DNA from: Hungatella effluvii | GTDB lineage: Bacteria; Bacillota; Clostridia; Lachnospirales; Lachnospiraceae | Assembly (NCBI RefSeq): GCF_003201875.1 | Contig: NZ_QJKD01000003.1 | Span: forward strand, 62,001-126,000 | Direction: 5' to 3' | Length of the DNA stretch: 64,000 nucleotides | In this document: piece by piece, positions 49,962-58,746 of the stretch | How positions within the stretch are numbered: the stretch's first letter is position 1 | Layout: the number at the start of each line of letters is the position of its first letter | Notes under the pieces: generated by a model | Seen by the model: the letters and a program-made list of their open reading frames with translations, nothing else | Told to the model about the DNA's origin: nothing | The model's database searches: none | Position numbers and translations under genes: made by a program

Positions 49962-49986
49962 TACTTTTTATAAAAATGCACTATAA

Positions 49987-50457
49987 TTAATAATTAGTCG
50001 ACTGAAGAAAGGAATCGCCGGCCTCCATTCCATCCGCCCCCCTCGGACCGATCGGAGTTGACAGTACGATCTGTGTGTTCGTCTTCCCGTATTTCTGCAC
50101 TTCACCGATAAAAGCGTCCAGTTCCATGGTGCTCCGGAAGGCCACCTTCAGCAGCATGGAATAGTCTCCCGTCACGCAGCTGCACTCCAGCACATTGGGG
50201 ATCTCCGCCATACGATCGTAAAATCCTGGCTTATCTCCAGGCAGAACATCCAGATTTACATATGCAGTGATGTGATATCCCAGCTTAACCGGATCCACCG
50301 CCGCATGATACCCGGTGATGATATCCTCCCGTTCCAGTTTTCCAATCCTGGAGGAAACCGCCGGCGAAGACAGAAAGGTATTCTCAGCAATCTTCTTGAG
50401 GGAATACCTTGCATTTTCCTGCAGCATCTGCAATATTTTCTTATCGATCTCATCCAT
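49987..50457 (-). CDS. Lrp/AsnC-family transcriptional regulator
   Basis: 156 aa. The N-terminal winged helix (MDEIDKKILQMLQENARYSL; SSPAVSSRIGKLEREDII) is followed by the RAM ligand-binding domain (YVNLDVLPGDKPGFYDRMAE). Such proteins sense amino acids and form octamers. It follows dapL on the same strand, but a terminator and a 110-nt repeat lie between them, so it is probably separately transcribed. Confidence 0.93.
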   Translation of the reverse strand: MDEIDKKILQMLQENARYSLKKIAENTFLSSPAVSSRIGKLEREDIITGYHAAVDPVKLGYHITAYVNLDVLPGDKPGFYDRMAEIPNVLECSCVTGDYSMLLKVAFRSTMELDAFIGEVQKYGKTNTQIVLSTPIGPRGADGMEAGDSFLQSTNY

Positions 50458-50518
50458 CTGATTTTTCTCTCCTTTTATAAAATAAAAATTCCGGCAGGCG
50501 GGGCCCCCGTAAAAGAAT

Positions 50519-50630
50519 AAAGAGTCCGGCTCGCCGGACTTTCGCGCCGGAGCGCGGCTGCTTCAGCGGCCATACTTCCTTAGCGCGGAGGGCGCATCCT
50601 GCCCGGAGGGCTTTTTTGTGTAATAGGAGT
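50519..50630 (-). repeat. Dispersed intergenic repeat, family 1, copy B
   Basis: Near-identical to 35997-36110, with about ten substitutions and a one-base indel. It has the same opening hairpin AGTCCGG-CTCG-CCGGACT, the core CATACTTCCTTAGCGCGGAG and a GGAGGGC-TTTTTT end. It again lies in the leader of a minus-strand gene (lrp), in the same orientation relative to that gene as copy A. Confidence 0.8.
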
Positions 50631-50646
50631 ACTTTTCTAATTACAT

Positions 50647-50684
50647 AAAAAAAGCGTCAGTACCACCAGGGTACGAACGCTTTT
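50647..50684 (-). terminator. Terminator of the dap/gln region transcript after dapL
   Basis: AAAAGCGT..CGTACC pairs with GGTAC..ACGCTTTTTTT on the minus strand, with one mismatch in the stem. Confidence 0.8.
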
Positions 50685-50762
50685 GTCCTTTTTATTCACA
50701 ACCATTATCTTTATTTTCTTATTTCTCATCTATCATAACCACAGAAAGAGCGGTTGTCAACG

Positions 50763-51992
50763 TTATTTTCTTAGGGAAACCATATTTTTCATGCGTTCCA
50801 CGGCCTCCACCGTGTTCTCATACGTGCCGAATGCCGTTAAACGGAAGTATCCCTCGCCGCTGGGCCCGAATCCGCTTCCAGGAGTTCCCACCACGCCAGC
50901 CTCGTTTAAGAGGCAGTCAAAAAACTCCCAGGAGGTCATTCCGCCAGGGACTAAAAGCCAGATATAGGGGGCGTTGACACCGCCGTACACCTCACAGCCA
51001 ATTTCCTTCAGCCCTTCATAGATCACCTTCGCATTTCTCATATAATAGGCCACCTGCTCCTTTAGCTGCGCTCTGCCTTCCGGAGAGTATACCGCCTCAC
51101 CGGCCTTCTGAACGATATAGGGGGCGCCGTTAAACTTCGTTCCGTGGCGCCTCGCCCACAGGGAATGAAGCATGACACCTCCGCGGACCAGTTCCTTCGG
51201 AATCACGGTAAAGCCCAGACGCACGCCGGTAAAGCCGGCATTTTTCGAGAAGGAACGGAACTCTATGGCACACGTTCTGGCCCCGTCGATCTCGAAGATG
51301 GAGTGTGGAACCGACGGCTCTGCGATATACGCCTCATAAGCCGCATCGTAAAGGATCACGGCTCCCGTTCTGTTGGCATAGTCGACCCACACCTTAAGCT
51401 GGTCTCTCGTAAGCGTCGTTCCGGTCGGATTGTTTGGAACGCACAGATAGATCAGATCGGGAGTCTCCTCGGGGAGCTCCGGAACAAACTGGTTTTCCGC
51501 CGTGCACGGCATGTAAATGACTCTGCTCCATTTTCCCGTCTTCTCATCATACTCCCCGGTTCTGCCGGCCATGACATTGGAATCCACGTAAACCGGATAG
51601 ACCGGATCGCAGACGGCAATGACCGCGTCCTCGCTGAAAATCTCCTGGATATTGCCGCAGTCGCATTTCGCACCGTCGGAGATGAAGATTTCATCCGCCT
51701 CGATCTTACATCCGCGGGCCTCGTAATCGCCAGCCGCGATGGCCTCCCGCAAAAAGCCATAGCCCAGATCCGGCGCGTAACCATGAAATGTCTCTGCACT
51801 GCCCATCTCATCCACGGCATCGTGAAGCGCCTTTATGAGAGCCGGCGCAATAGGCTGCGTGACGTCGCCGATTCCCAGACGGATAATCTTCTTATCCGGA
51901 TTTGCAGCAGTATAGGCGTTCACCTTTTTTGCGATAGCGGAAAACAGGTAGCTTCCCGGCAGTTTCAGATAGTTGTCATTTACTTTTACCAT
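50763..51992 (-). CDS. dapL: LL-diaminopimelate aminotransferase
   Basis: 409 aa, class I/II PLP aminotransferase. DapL hallmarks are visible: [57 protein letters not shown] and the PLP lysine in [12 protein letters not shown]. It converts tetrahydrodipicolinate directly to LL-diaminopimelate, bypassing the DapC/D/E steps. dapF lies 21 nt upstream, giving the last two steps to meso-DAP for cell wall and lysine. Start follows CAGGAGGACATCG. Confidence 0.97.
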   Translation of the reverse strand: MVKVNDNYLKLPGSYLFSAIAKKVNAYTAANPDKKIIRLGIGDVTQPIAPALIKALHDAVDEMGSAETFHGYAPDLGYGFLREAIAAGDYEARGCKIEADEIFISDGAKCDCGNIQEIFSEDAVIAVCDPVYPVYVDSNVMAGRTGEYDEKTGKWSRVIYMPCTAENQFVPELPEETPDLIYLCVPNNPTGTTLTRDQLKVWVDYANRTGAVILYDAAYEAYIAEPSVPHSIFEIDGARTCAIEFRSFSKNAGFTGVRLGFTVIPKELVRGGVMLHSLWARRHGTKFNGAPYIVQKAGEAVYSPEGRAQLKEQVAYYMRNAKVIYEGLKEIGCEVYGGVNAPYIWLLVPGGMTSWEFFDCLLNEAGVVGTPGSGFGPSGEGYFRLTAFGTYENTVEAVERMKNMVSLRK

Positions 51993-52013
51993 CGATGTCC
52001 TCCTGTGAGCATA

Positions 52014-52823
52014 TTATAAATTTTCTGGATCAAATTCCCCCTGAAATACTTCCACGGCCGGCCCGGTCATATACACATGGCCGCTCTCCCGGTCCCAGGT
52101 AATGCTTAATATTCCCCCCTTCAGTTCCACCTCCACGGTATTCTCCGTCCTGCCGCTTAAGACGGAGGCCACAGCGCTTGCCGTCGCTCCCGTGCCACAG
52201 GCCCACGTCTCCCCGCTTCCGCGCTCCCACACACGCATGCGGAGATGGCTTCTGTCGATCACCTGGATAAACTCTGAGTTGGTCCGTTCCGGAAAACGTT
52301 CATGTGTCTCAAACGCCGGTCCCATGGCCTCTAAATCCAGTCCGTCAATCTCATCCATATAATAGATGGCGTGAGGATTTCCCATGGAGATTCCAATGAA
52401 TTCATAGGACCGGCCGTCGATCATGATCGGCTCCGGCACCTCTCCCGTCACCTCGGGAATCCCCATATCCACGGTGATTAATGAGGCCTTACCGCCCTCG
52501 TCAGTAACCTTTAAATGCTTGATTCCCGCCTTTGTCTCCACATCGAATTCATCCTTTTCCACAATATGGTGGTCGTACACGTATTTTCCCACACACCGAA
52601 TTCCGTTTCCGCACATCTCGCTCTCGGAGCCGTCGGCATTAAACATCTTCATGCGGCAGTCCGCCTGCCCGGAAGGGCAGATCAGAATCAAGCCATCCGA
52701 ACCAATTCCAAAATGGCGGTCACTAACCTTCACCGCCAGCTCCTCCGGCCGTTCCACCGTCTCCTCAAAACAGTTGATATACACGTAGTCGTTACCCGTT
52801 CCCTGCATCTTTGTAAACTTCAT
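52014..52823 (-). CDS. dapF: Diaminopimelate epimerase
   Basis: 269 aa. The two catalytic cysteines are in SESEMCGNGIRC and ETWACGTGATAS, and the N-terminus KMQGTGNDYVYI is typical. It epimerises LL- to meso-diaminopimelate. The gene lies 10 nt downstream of the ANTAR gene and 21 nt upstream of dapL, all on one strand. Confidence 0.97.
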   Translation of the reverse strand: MKFTKMQGTGNDYVYINCFEETVERPEELAVKVSDRHFGIGSDGLILICPSGQADCRMKMFNADGSESEMCGNGIRCVGKYVYDHHIVEKDEFDVETKAGIKHLKVTDEGGKASLITVDMGIPEVTGEVPEPIMIDGRSYEFIGISMGNPHAIYYMDEIDGLDLEAMGPAFETHERFPERTNSEFIQVIDRSHLRMRVWERGSGETWACGTGATASAVASVLSGRTENTVEVELKGGILSITWDRESGHVYMTGPAVEVFQGEFDPENL

Positions 52824-52833
52824 GGTATCCCCC

Positions 52834-53382
52834 TTATCTGTTAATCAGACTCATGATCATCTGCGCGGTTTCCACCATGTTGGTGCCGCTGTCCATGCTG
52901 CATTTCTGCAGATAGCGGTGGGCATCCGCCTCAGTCATATGATTTCTGTCCATCAGAAGTTCCTTCGCCTGTTTGATTAATTCCTGTTCTTCCCTGCTCC
53001 GTTCCAGAGGCTTCAGTCTCTGTTTTCTCCTTCTCCTGACCAGCGATTCCATCATCATCTCCAGAGTGCTGATCAGATCGTGAACCTTCAGGGGCAGTCC
53101 GAGACAGACCACATCCTCCGGCGCTCTTCCGTTCCAGAGTCCCGGCGATGCCACCAAAAGCATCCGGACTCCCGGCGGCAGACAGTCGTAGAGTTCCTCG
53201 TACACCATGTCTGCAAATCTTGCCCCGCATACCACAATCCCGCTTCCCAGTTCATCGGCGCTGTTAATGGCCTGTGCGCCGGAAGTACAGACCGACGCGA
53301 CCGAAAAGCCATTTTTTGCAAGAATATTCCTAATATTTTTTGCGTCCTCCGGTTTGGAGAACGCCACAATCACATTGGCCAA
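52834..53382 (-). CDS. ANTAR-domain response regulator (putative RNA-binding antiterminator)
   Basis: 182 aa. The N-terminal half is a degenerate receiver domain (ANVIVAFSKPEDAKNIRNILA) without the usual phospho-acceptor pattern. A coiled-coil linker (about 110-130) leads to the C-terminal ANTAR helices (EEQELIKQAKELLMDRNHMTE; DAHRYLQKCSMDSGTNMVETA). ANTAR proteins bind paired RNA stem-loops and prevent terminator formation. I chose the TTG at 53382, which lies 8 nt after GGAGGT; the GTG at 53388 is too close. It follows glnA, whose leader contains a strong terminator, so glnA control by this protein is a good hypothesis. Confidence 0.88.
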   Translation of the reverse strand: MANVIVAFSKPEDAKNIRNILAKNGFSVASVCTSGAQAINSADELGSGIVVCGARFADMVYEELYDCLPPGVRMLLVASPGLWNGRAPEDVVCLGLPLKVHDLISTLEMMMESLVRRRRKQRLKPLERSREEQELIKQAKELLMDRNHMTEADAHRYLQKCSMDSGTNMVETAQMIMSLINR

Positions 53383-53426
53383 GCGCACTCACCTCCAGGG
53401 TATCGAATCAGCTGCGAAACAAAATA

Positions 53427-54764
53427 TCAATACTTATACAAGTACTCCTTTGTCTCCCAATCCGTTACGTACGCCCGGAACATCCGCCATTCGGCTTCCT
53501 TGGCCTCCAGATACTTGGTATAAATATGCTCTCCCAAAACCTCTTTCATGAATTCGCTGCTCTTAAATTCCTCGATGGCCTCTCCGAGCGTCTCAGGAAG
53601 CCTGGAAATACCGCGCGCAAGAACCTCCTCCGGCGCCATGGTATAAATATTAGTATCCACACTGTCAGGCGGAACCATACCTTTTTTAATCCCGTCCAGG
53701 CCAGCCGCCAGGCAGGCCGCCAGCGCCAGATACGGATTGACGGAAGGGTCCGGGCAGCGCAGCTCGATCCGGGTGCTCTCTCCTCTTGACGACGGAATCC
53801 GAATCAGCGGACTGCGGTTTGCCTTTGCGGACCACGCGATATAGATGGGCGCGTCGTATCCAGGCACGAGCCGCTTGTAGGAATTCACCAGAGGATTCGT
53901 TAAAATGGTCATCTCCTTCATATGGCAGAGGATGCCGGCCATAAACTGGTAGGCGAGCTGGCTGAGCCCCAGCGGATCCGTCTCATCCTCAAATAAATTC
54001 TTTCCATTTAAATCAGACAGGGACATATTTAAATGCATACCCGATCCATTGACTCCCGCCTTAGGCTTCGGCATAAACGTGGCATGAAGGCCGTGGCGTT
54101 TCGCAATCGCTTTTACTGCCATCTTAAACGTCATGACATTGTCGGCCGTTACCAGCCCTTCCGCGTATTCGAAGTCGATTTCATGCTGTCCCGGCGCCAT
54201 CTCGTGGTGAGAGGCCTCTATCATAAATCCCATGTCCTCCAGATTGAGCACGATATCCCGGCGGACATTCTCTCCCTGATCAATAGGAGCCACGTCGAAG
54301 TACCCGGCCATTTCGTGGGTCTCCGTCGTCGGTCGGCCTTCCTCATCTGTCTGAAAAATAAAAAATTCGCATTCCGGTCCGGCGTTAAAGACAAACCCCA
54401 TATCGGCCGCTTCCTTTAGCACGCTTCTCAGCACATACCGCGGATCCCCCTCAAACGGAGTCTTATTGGGACGGTAGACGTCACACATCAGCCGCGCCAC
54501 CTTTCCCTGCTGCGGGCGCCACGGAAAAATCTCAAAGGTATCCAGATCCGGATATAAATACATATCGGATTCCTCGATCCGCACAAAGCCCTCGATTGAG
54601 GACCCGTCAAACATGCAGCGGTTATCGAGCGCCTTCTTCAGCTGGCTCGATGTAATGGCAACATTTTTCAGCATGCCAAAAATGTCAGTGAATTGAAGCC
54701 GGATAAACTCCACATCTTCCTCTTCCACGATTCGGAAGATATCTTCCTTACTGTATTTGCTCAT
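53427..54764 (-). CDS. glnA: Glutamine synthetase type I
   Basis: 445 aa, the GSI-alpha length. Standard motifs: [64 protein letters not shown] and the [20 protein letters not shown] region. It makes glutamine from glutamate, ammonia and ATP. Residues for adenylylation by GlnE are not expected in this subtype. It starts behind AAAGGGAGACGCTATT. Expression appears controlled by a leader terminator (54791-54863). Confidence 0.97.
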   Translation of the reverse strand: MSKYSKEDIFRIVEEEDVEFIRLQFTDIFGMLKNVAITSSQLKKALDNRCMFDGSSIEGFVRIEESDMYLYPDLDTFEIFPWRPQQGKVARLMCDVYRPNKTPFEGDPRYVLRSVLKEAADMGFVFNAGPECEFFIFQTDEEGRPTTETHEMAGYFDVAPIDQGENVRRDIVLNLEDMGFMIEASHHEMAPGQHEIDFEYAEGLVTADNVMTFKMAVKAIAKRHGLHATFMPKPKAGVNGSGMHLNMSLSDLNGKNLFEDETDPLGLSQLAYQFMAGILCHMKEMTILTNPLVNSYKRLVPGYDAPIYIAWSAKANRSPLIRIPSSRGESTRIELRCPDPSVNPYLALAACLAAGLDGIKKGMVPPDSVDTNIYTMAPEEVLARGISRLPETLGEAIEEFKSSEFMKEVLGEHIYTKYLEAKEAEWRMFRAYVTDWETKEYLYKY

Positions 54765-54790
54765 AATAGCGTCTCCCTTTCCTCTTACAC

Positions 54791-54863
54791 AAAAAGGGGC
54801 GTGATGTACCAGAACCCCTGACCGGAGCGTCCGCCCCGATGAAATTCTCTTACATCACCCCCG
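54791..54863 (-). promoter_or_regulatory. Terminator/attenuator in the glnA leader
   Basis: Within the transcribed leader, GGGGGTGATGTA (54862-54851) can pair with TACATCACGCCCC (54808-54796) and is followed by TTTTT (54795-54791), about 27 nt before the glnA start. Smaller internal hairpins are possible (GATG...CATC and CGGA-CGC-TCCG). A terminator between promoter and start codon indicates attenuation, possibly relieved by the ANTAR protein encoded downstream. Confidence 0.75.
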
Positions 54864-54875
54864 TTATATGCATAA

Positions 54876-54904
54876 AATATAACAGCTTGAGAAAAGTTTG
54901 TCAA
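54876..54904 (-). promoter_or_regulatory. Promoter of glnA
   Basis: Minus-strand TTGACA (54904-54899) and TATATT (54881-54876), spacing 17 bp; transcription would begin about 105 nt before the glnA start codon. Confidence 0.75.
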
Positions 54905-54997
54905 TGTATTTTTATTCTTATTCTGGAAGCATTTTATTCATATTTGGAAAACAATCCAGTCATCCGGTTTTCCCGAAAAGGTATGGGGCCATTTTCC

Positions 54998-56902
54998 TTA
55001 AACTTCCGTACCTGCGCTGCCCTCAAACGTCTTCTCCCGCGCATTCTTATAATTCAGCGCCCGGATGGCATTTAAAATCGCCAGTACAGAAACCCCCACA
55101 TCGGCGAATACCGCCGCCCACATGGTTGCAAATCCAAGTGCCGTAAGAATCAGAACCAGCACCTTGACACCGATTGCAAATATAATATTCTGTTTCACAA
55201 TCCGCATGGTTTTTCTGGCGATAACGATGGCATCCACGAGTTTGGAAGGTTCGTCTGTCATAATCACCACGTCCGCCGCTTCCACTGCCGCGTCGGAACC
55301 GATTCCGCCCATGGCGATACCGATATCCGCCCTGGCAAGAACGGGGGCGTCATTGATGCCGTCGCCCACGAATCCCAGTGTGCTGCCTTCCGGCTTCGTA
55401 GTGAGGAGTTCTTCTACCTTTCCCACTTTATCCCCTGGCAGGAGGCCGCCGTACGCTTCGTCGAGGCTCAGCTTATCTGCAACCGCCCTGCCCACTTCCG
55501 GTTTGTCTCCGGTCAGCATTATGAGACGTCTGACGCCGGCTCTTCTCAGTCCGTGCAGTGCTTCCGGCACATCCTCTCGCACTGTATCGGAGATGATGAT
55601 GGAACCGAGGAACACGCCGCCTTCTGCGATGTAGAGGGATGTTCCTATGATTTCCGGCACATCCGAAATGGTGATTCCCTGTGCCTTCATCAGCCGTTCA
55701 TTACCGATATATAAGTCTTTTCTGCCGTTCTCCAGATCCAGTACGGCGTGAATTCCGTGTCCGGCAATCTCTTCCGCCGTGACGATCCTGGATTCCTCCA
55801 CGCTCTTTCCATATGCGTCCTTCACCGACAGGGCAATCGGATGATTGGAATGAAACTCTCCGTAGGCCGCCAGTTCAAGCAGTTCGTCCTTCGTTCCTTC
55901 CACCGGTTTTACCCGTGTCACCTGGAACTTTCCGGTGGTCAGCGTTCCTGTCTTATCAAATACCACCGTATCGAGTGACGCCACCGCTTCCAGATAGTTG
56001 CTTCCTTTCATCAGGATCCCCTGCTTCGAAGCCGCTCCCAGACCGCCGAAGAAGCTGAGCGGAACAGAGATAACCAGTGCGCATGGGCAGGACACTACCA
56101 GGAAGCTGCACGCGCGGTAAATCCAGATCCCCCAGTTTCCTCCCGTGATCAGAGGCGGAATAATAGCCAGAACAAGCGCCAGACAGACCACCACAGGGGT
56201 ATACACTCTGGCAAATTTCGTGATGAAGTTCTCGGCTTTTGCCTTTCTGGAGCTGGCGTTTTCCACCAGTTCCAGGATCTTTGCCACGGTGGAGTCGTCG
56301 AACAGCTTCGTCACCTGGACCTCCAGAACTCCGTTTAAATTGATGGAGCCGCTGATAATCGGATCATGATCCTTTACCTCCACCGGCATGGACTCTCCGG
56401 TCAGCGCCTTCGTATCAAGGCTGGAGCTTCCTTTTATAATCACGCCGTCGAGCGGTACCTTTTCCCCTGGCTTAACGACGATCGTATCTCCGACTTCGAC
56501 TTCATACGGATCGACCTTCTCTTCTTTTCCATCCCGGACCAGGTTGGCATACTCCGGGTTGATATCCATCAGCTCGGTGATGGACTTTCTCGACTTGTTG
56601 ACAGCATAATCGCTGAATAACTCTCCTACCTGATAAAACAGCATGACCGCAACCGCTTCTTCCAGGGCTCCGCATCCGATCGCTCCGAAGGTTGCCACTG
56701 TCATCAGGAAATTCTCATCAAATACCTGGCCATGGGAAATATTGCGCACCGCCTTTAGCGGAATGTCATAACCGGCCGACAGATAAGAAATCATAAACGG
56801 AATCCATGCATAAGCCGTCTTCCCTTCCATCAGGGCTCCCGCAATCAGAAATACCGCGCTGACCGCCAGCCTTACTACCATCGTTTTCTGTTTTTTCGTC
56901 AT
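54998..56902 (-). CDS. P1B-type heavy-metal ATPase (Cd/Zn/Co/Pb exporter class) without N-terminal metal-binding domain
   Basis: 634 aa. Key motifs: the transmembrane C-P-C in VVSCPCALVISVP, phosphorylation site DKTGTLTTGK, TGES in KALTGESMPV, and hinge GDGINDAPVLARADIGIAMG. The C-P-C context suggests Zn2+/Cd2+/Pb2+ type, but Cu+ is not fully excluded. The usual N-terminal HMA domain is absent; a separate 74-aa HMA protein is encoded 16 nt upstream. It exports metal ions across the membrane and is co-transcribed with an ArsR/CadC-type regulator. Confidence 0.95.
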   Translation of the reverse strand: MTKKQKTMVVRLAVSAVFLIAGALMEGKTAYAWIPFMISYLSAGYDIPLKAVRNISHGQVFDENFLMTVATFGAIGCGALEEAVAVMLFYQVGELFSDYAVNKSRKSITELMDINPEYANLVRDGKEEKVDPYEVEVGDTIVVKPGEKVPLDGVIIKGSSSLDTKALTGESMPVEVKDHDPIISGSINLNGVLEVQVTKLFDDSTVAKILELVENASSRKAKAENFITKFARVYTPVVVCLALVLAIIPPLITGGNWGIWIYRACSFLVVSCPCALVISVPLSFFGGLGAASKQGILMKGSNYLEAVASLDTVVFDKTGTLTTGKFQVTRVKPVEGTKDELLELAAYGEFHSNHPIALSVKDAYGKSVEESRIVTAEEIAGHGIHAVLDLENGRKDLYIGNERLMKAQGITISDVPEIIGTSLYIAEGGVFLGSIIISDTVREDVPEALHGLRRAGVRRLIMLTGDKPEVGRAVADKLSLDEAYGGLLPGDKVGKVEELLTTKPEGSTLGFVGDGINDAPVLARADIGIAMGGIGSDAAVEAADVVIMTDEPSKLVDAIVIARKTMRIVKQNIIFAIGVKVLVLILTALGFATMWAAVFADVGVSVLAILNAIRALNYKNAREKTFEGSAGTEV

Positions 56903-56918
56903 CGCTGCTCCTTAACGT

Positions 56919-57143
56919 TTACCGGAGTACCTTGAATTCTGCTTCCGGCTCTATCTTATATGCAATTTTTCTGCTTTCTTCCACAATCGCGTCTGCGCGG
57001 TCGTCCTCGACCTCTATGGTCAGTCTCTGCGTCATAAAGCTGAGTGCTGCAGACTTCACGCCTGCCAGCTTCGAAACCTCAGTCTCGATCTTTGAAGCAC
57101 AGTTTGCACAGCATAAACCTTCTAATTTAATAATCTTTCTCAT
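56919..57143 (-). CDS. Heavy-metal-associated (HMA) metal-binding protein
   Basis: 74 aa ferredoxin-like HMA fold. The metal motif is GLCCANCASKIE (C-C-x-x-C). It probably delivers metal to, or regulates, the ATPase encoded 16 nt downstream, replacing the missing fused domain. Second gene of the arsR-HMA-ATPase operon, 27 nt after the regulator gene. Confidence 0.93.
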   Translation of the reverse strand: MRKIIKLEGLCCANCASKIETEVSKLAGVKSAALSFMTQRLTIEVEDDRADAIVEESRKIAYKIEPEAEFKVLR

Positions 57144-57170
57144 ACCTTACTCTCTCCTTTTTCTTTTCTC

Positions 57171-57554
57171 TTATTCGCAGATATGTTCCATGCCCTGGGC
57201 CAGAATCGTCTCGATATGGCCGTCTGCAAGGGAATAAAATACGGTTTTTCCGTCCCGCCTGAACTTTACCAGACGCATCTGCTTTAGGACGCGCAGCTGA
57301 TGGGATATCGCTGACTGCCCCATCTTTAAAAGGCCTGCGATATCACAAACGCACATCTCGGACTGGCTGAGTACATACAGGATCCTGATTCTGGTGGAAT
57401 CTCCGAATACCCGGAAGAATTCGGCCAGATCCAGAAGCTGCTGGTCAGCCGGCATCACCTGCATGACACGGTTTACAATGTCCTCGTGGACCGATATAAA
57501 ATCACAGTGCGGTGCCTCGCTGTCCTGCAGATCCATTCTGTTTCCATCCTCCAT
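57171..57554 (-). CDS. ArsR/SmtB-family metal-sensing repressor (CadC-like)
   Basis: 127 aa winged helix. The alpha-3 type metal site SEMCVCDIAGLL and recognition helix GQSAISHQLRVLKQM are present, with extra N-terminal Cys/His residues (EAPHCDFISVHED) as in CadC. It would bind the inverted repeat just upstream and release it when Cd/Pb/Zn binds, turning on the HMA protein and ATPase. Start follows AAGGAGGTAAATC. Confidence 0.93.
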   Translation of the reverse strand: MEDGNRMDLQDSEAPHCDFISVHEDIVNRVMQVMPADQQLLDLAEFFRVFGDSTRIRILYVLSQSEMCVCDIAGLLKMGQSAISHQLRVLKQMRLVKFRRDGKTVFYSLADGHIETILAQGMEHICE

Positions 57555-57588
57555 GATTTACCTCCTTCTTGTTCTTATTTTATTCCTT

Positions 57589-57641
57589 CATATGAATAAC
57601 TGTTCATATGTTTATATTATCACATTTTATGAATAAGTCAA
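57589..57641 (-). promoter_or_regulatory. Promoter and ArsR-type operator of the metal efflux operon
   Basis: Minus-strand TTGACT (57641-57636) and TAATAT (57619-57614), spacing 16 bp. Just downstream is an inverted repeat CATATGAA-n6-TTCATATG (57589-57610), the classic SmtB/CadC form, placed over the transcription start. Confidence 0.78.
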
Positions 57642-57654
57642 TACCCTTTTTCCG

Positions 57655-57683
57655 TTGACTTTTGCCCTCTCCGGTGCTAAAAT
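57655..57683 (+). promoter_or_regulatory. Promoter of the ABC-2 exporter operon
   Basis: TTGACT (57655-57660) and TAAAAT (57678-57683), spacing 17 bp, back to back with the metal operon promoter. Confidence 0.6.
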
Positions 57684-57689
57684 GAAGTT

Positions 57690-57935
57690 CCTTTCTCCCG
57701 CCGTCATCCCATTCCGGGAATCGGGAAAAGAGAATATTGATACCACGGTAGAGTCCCCGGGAAGCAGGCGTCATTTCCTGCTGCACAGTCATCTCCCGGA
57801 GAGGAATGCGGTTTTTGAGGCATTCCACCGCTTGGCAAGATATTAGAACGCACTCACTGTTACGACAGATCTGCAACCGGCTGTCCTCTGTCAGAAAGTC
57901 CACGTTCCATAATATTACTACCAGGAGGAACCATT
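57690..57935 (+). other. Long 5' leader of the ABC-2 exporter operon
   Basis: If the promoter at 57655 is used, the leader is about 240 nt. It contains possible stems (for example GGAATGC...GCATTCC near 57802-57826 and CCCGGG-rich pairings near 57705-57765). No known riboswitch or T-box consensus was recognised, and no open frame with a ribosome site was found. Confidence 0.4.
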
Positions 57936-58736
57936 ATGATTCAAGTGGAACATGTGAACAAGACTTTTAAAGTCGCAAGAAGGAGCGCCGGCTTTTCTGA
58001 AGCGGTCAGGGCGCTTTTTCACAGGGAAGTGGACTATGTCCATGCGCTGAACGACATCACCTTCACCATCGGTGACGGTGAGATGGTCGGCTACATAGGC
58101 CCCAACGGCGCAGGAAAAAGCTCCACCATCAAAATCTTAAGCGGAATTCTGACTCCCGACAGCGGAACCTGCCTCATTGACGGCCGGATACCCTGGAAGG
58201 AACGGAGGGAACACGTAAAAGAGATCGGCGTCGTATTCGGCCAGCGCTCACAGCTCTGGTGGGACGTGCCCGTCATCGATTCCTTCGAACTTCTCCGCGA
58301 CATCTATGAAATTCCCCAGACACATTACGAAGATGCACTCGACGAGCTTGTAGATTTACTGTCCTTGAGTGAAATCATGCGGACGCCTGCCAGACAGCTG
58401 TCCCTCGGCCAGCGGATGCGCTGTGAAATCGCCGCCTCCCTGCTGCACCGGCCGAAAATCTTATTTCTGGATGAACCGACCATCGGCCTGGATGCCGTCT
58501 CCAAGCTGGCGGTCCGTGACTTTATCCGCAGACAGAACAGAATTCACGGCACCACGGTCCTCCTGACCACCCATGACATGCAGGACATAGAAGCCATGGC
58601 AGACCGGGTCATGCTGATCGGAAGAGGCCGCCTGCTTTTAGACGGCACCTTCGAGTCACTGAAAAATCACTGCAGGGAAGAAGGGGAGACTTTGGATGAG
58701 ATGGTCGCCGATCTGTACCGCGATTATCGGATTTAG
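57936..58736 (+). CDS. ABC-2 exporter ATP-binding subunit (COG4586 type)
   Basis: 266 aa. Walker A is GPNGAGKSS, the signature is LSLGQRMRCEIA, Walker B is ILFLDEPTIGLD, and the switch His is in LTTHDMQD. The N-terminal insertion (RRSAGFSEAVRALFHREVDYV) is typical of the COG4586 group. It powers the two membrane subunits encoded directly downstream. Substrate is unknown for this group. Start follows CAGGAGGAACCATT. Confidence 0.93.
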   Translation: MIQVEHVNKTFKVARRSAGFSEAVRALFHREVDYVHALNDITFTIGDGEMVGYIGPNGAGKSSTIKILSGILTPDSGTCLIDGRIPWKERREHVKEIGVVFGQRSQLWWDVPVIDSFELLRDIYEIPQTHYEDALDELVDLLSLSEIMRTPARQLSLGQRMRCEIAASLLHRPKILFLDEPTIGLDAVSKLAVRDFIRRQNRIHGTTVLLTTHDMQDIEAMADRVMLIGRGRLLLDGTFESLKNHCREEGETLDEMVADLYRDYRI

Positions 58737-58746
58737 GAGGCGGCTT

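Noticed and set aside
57604..57903. Minus-strand 99-codon frame between the metal and exporter operons
   Set aside because: It crosses both promoters and the ArsR operator and has no ribosome site or recognisable domain.
57690..57935. Possible T-box leader before the ABC-2 exporter
   Set aside because: GATACCACGGTAGAG recalls part of a T-box, but the TGGNACCGCG antiterminator core and specifier loop are not present.
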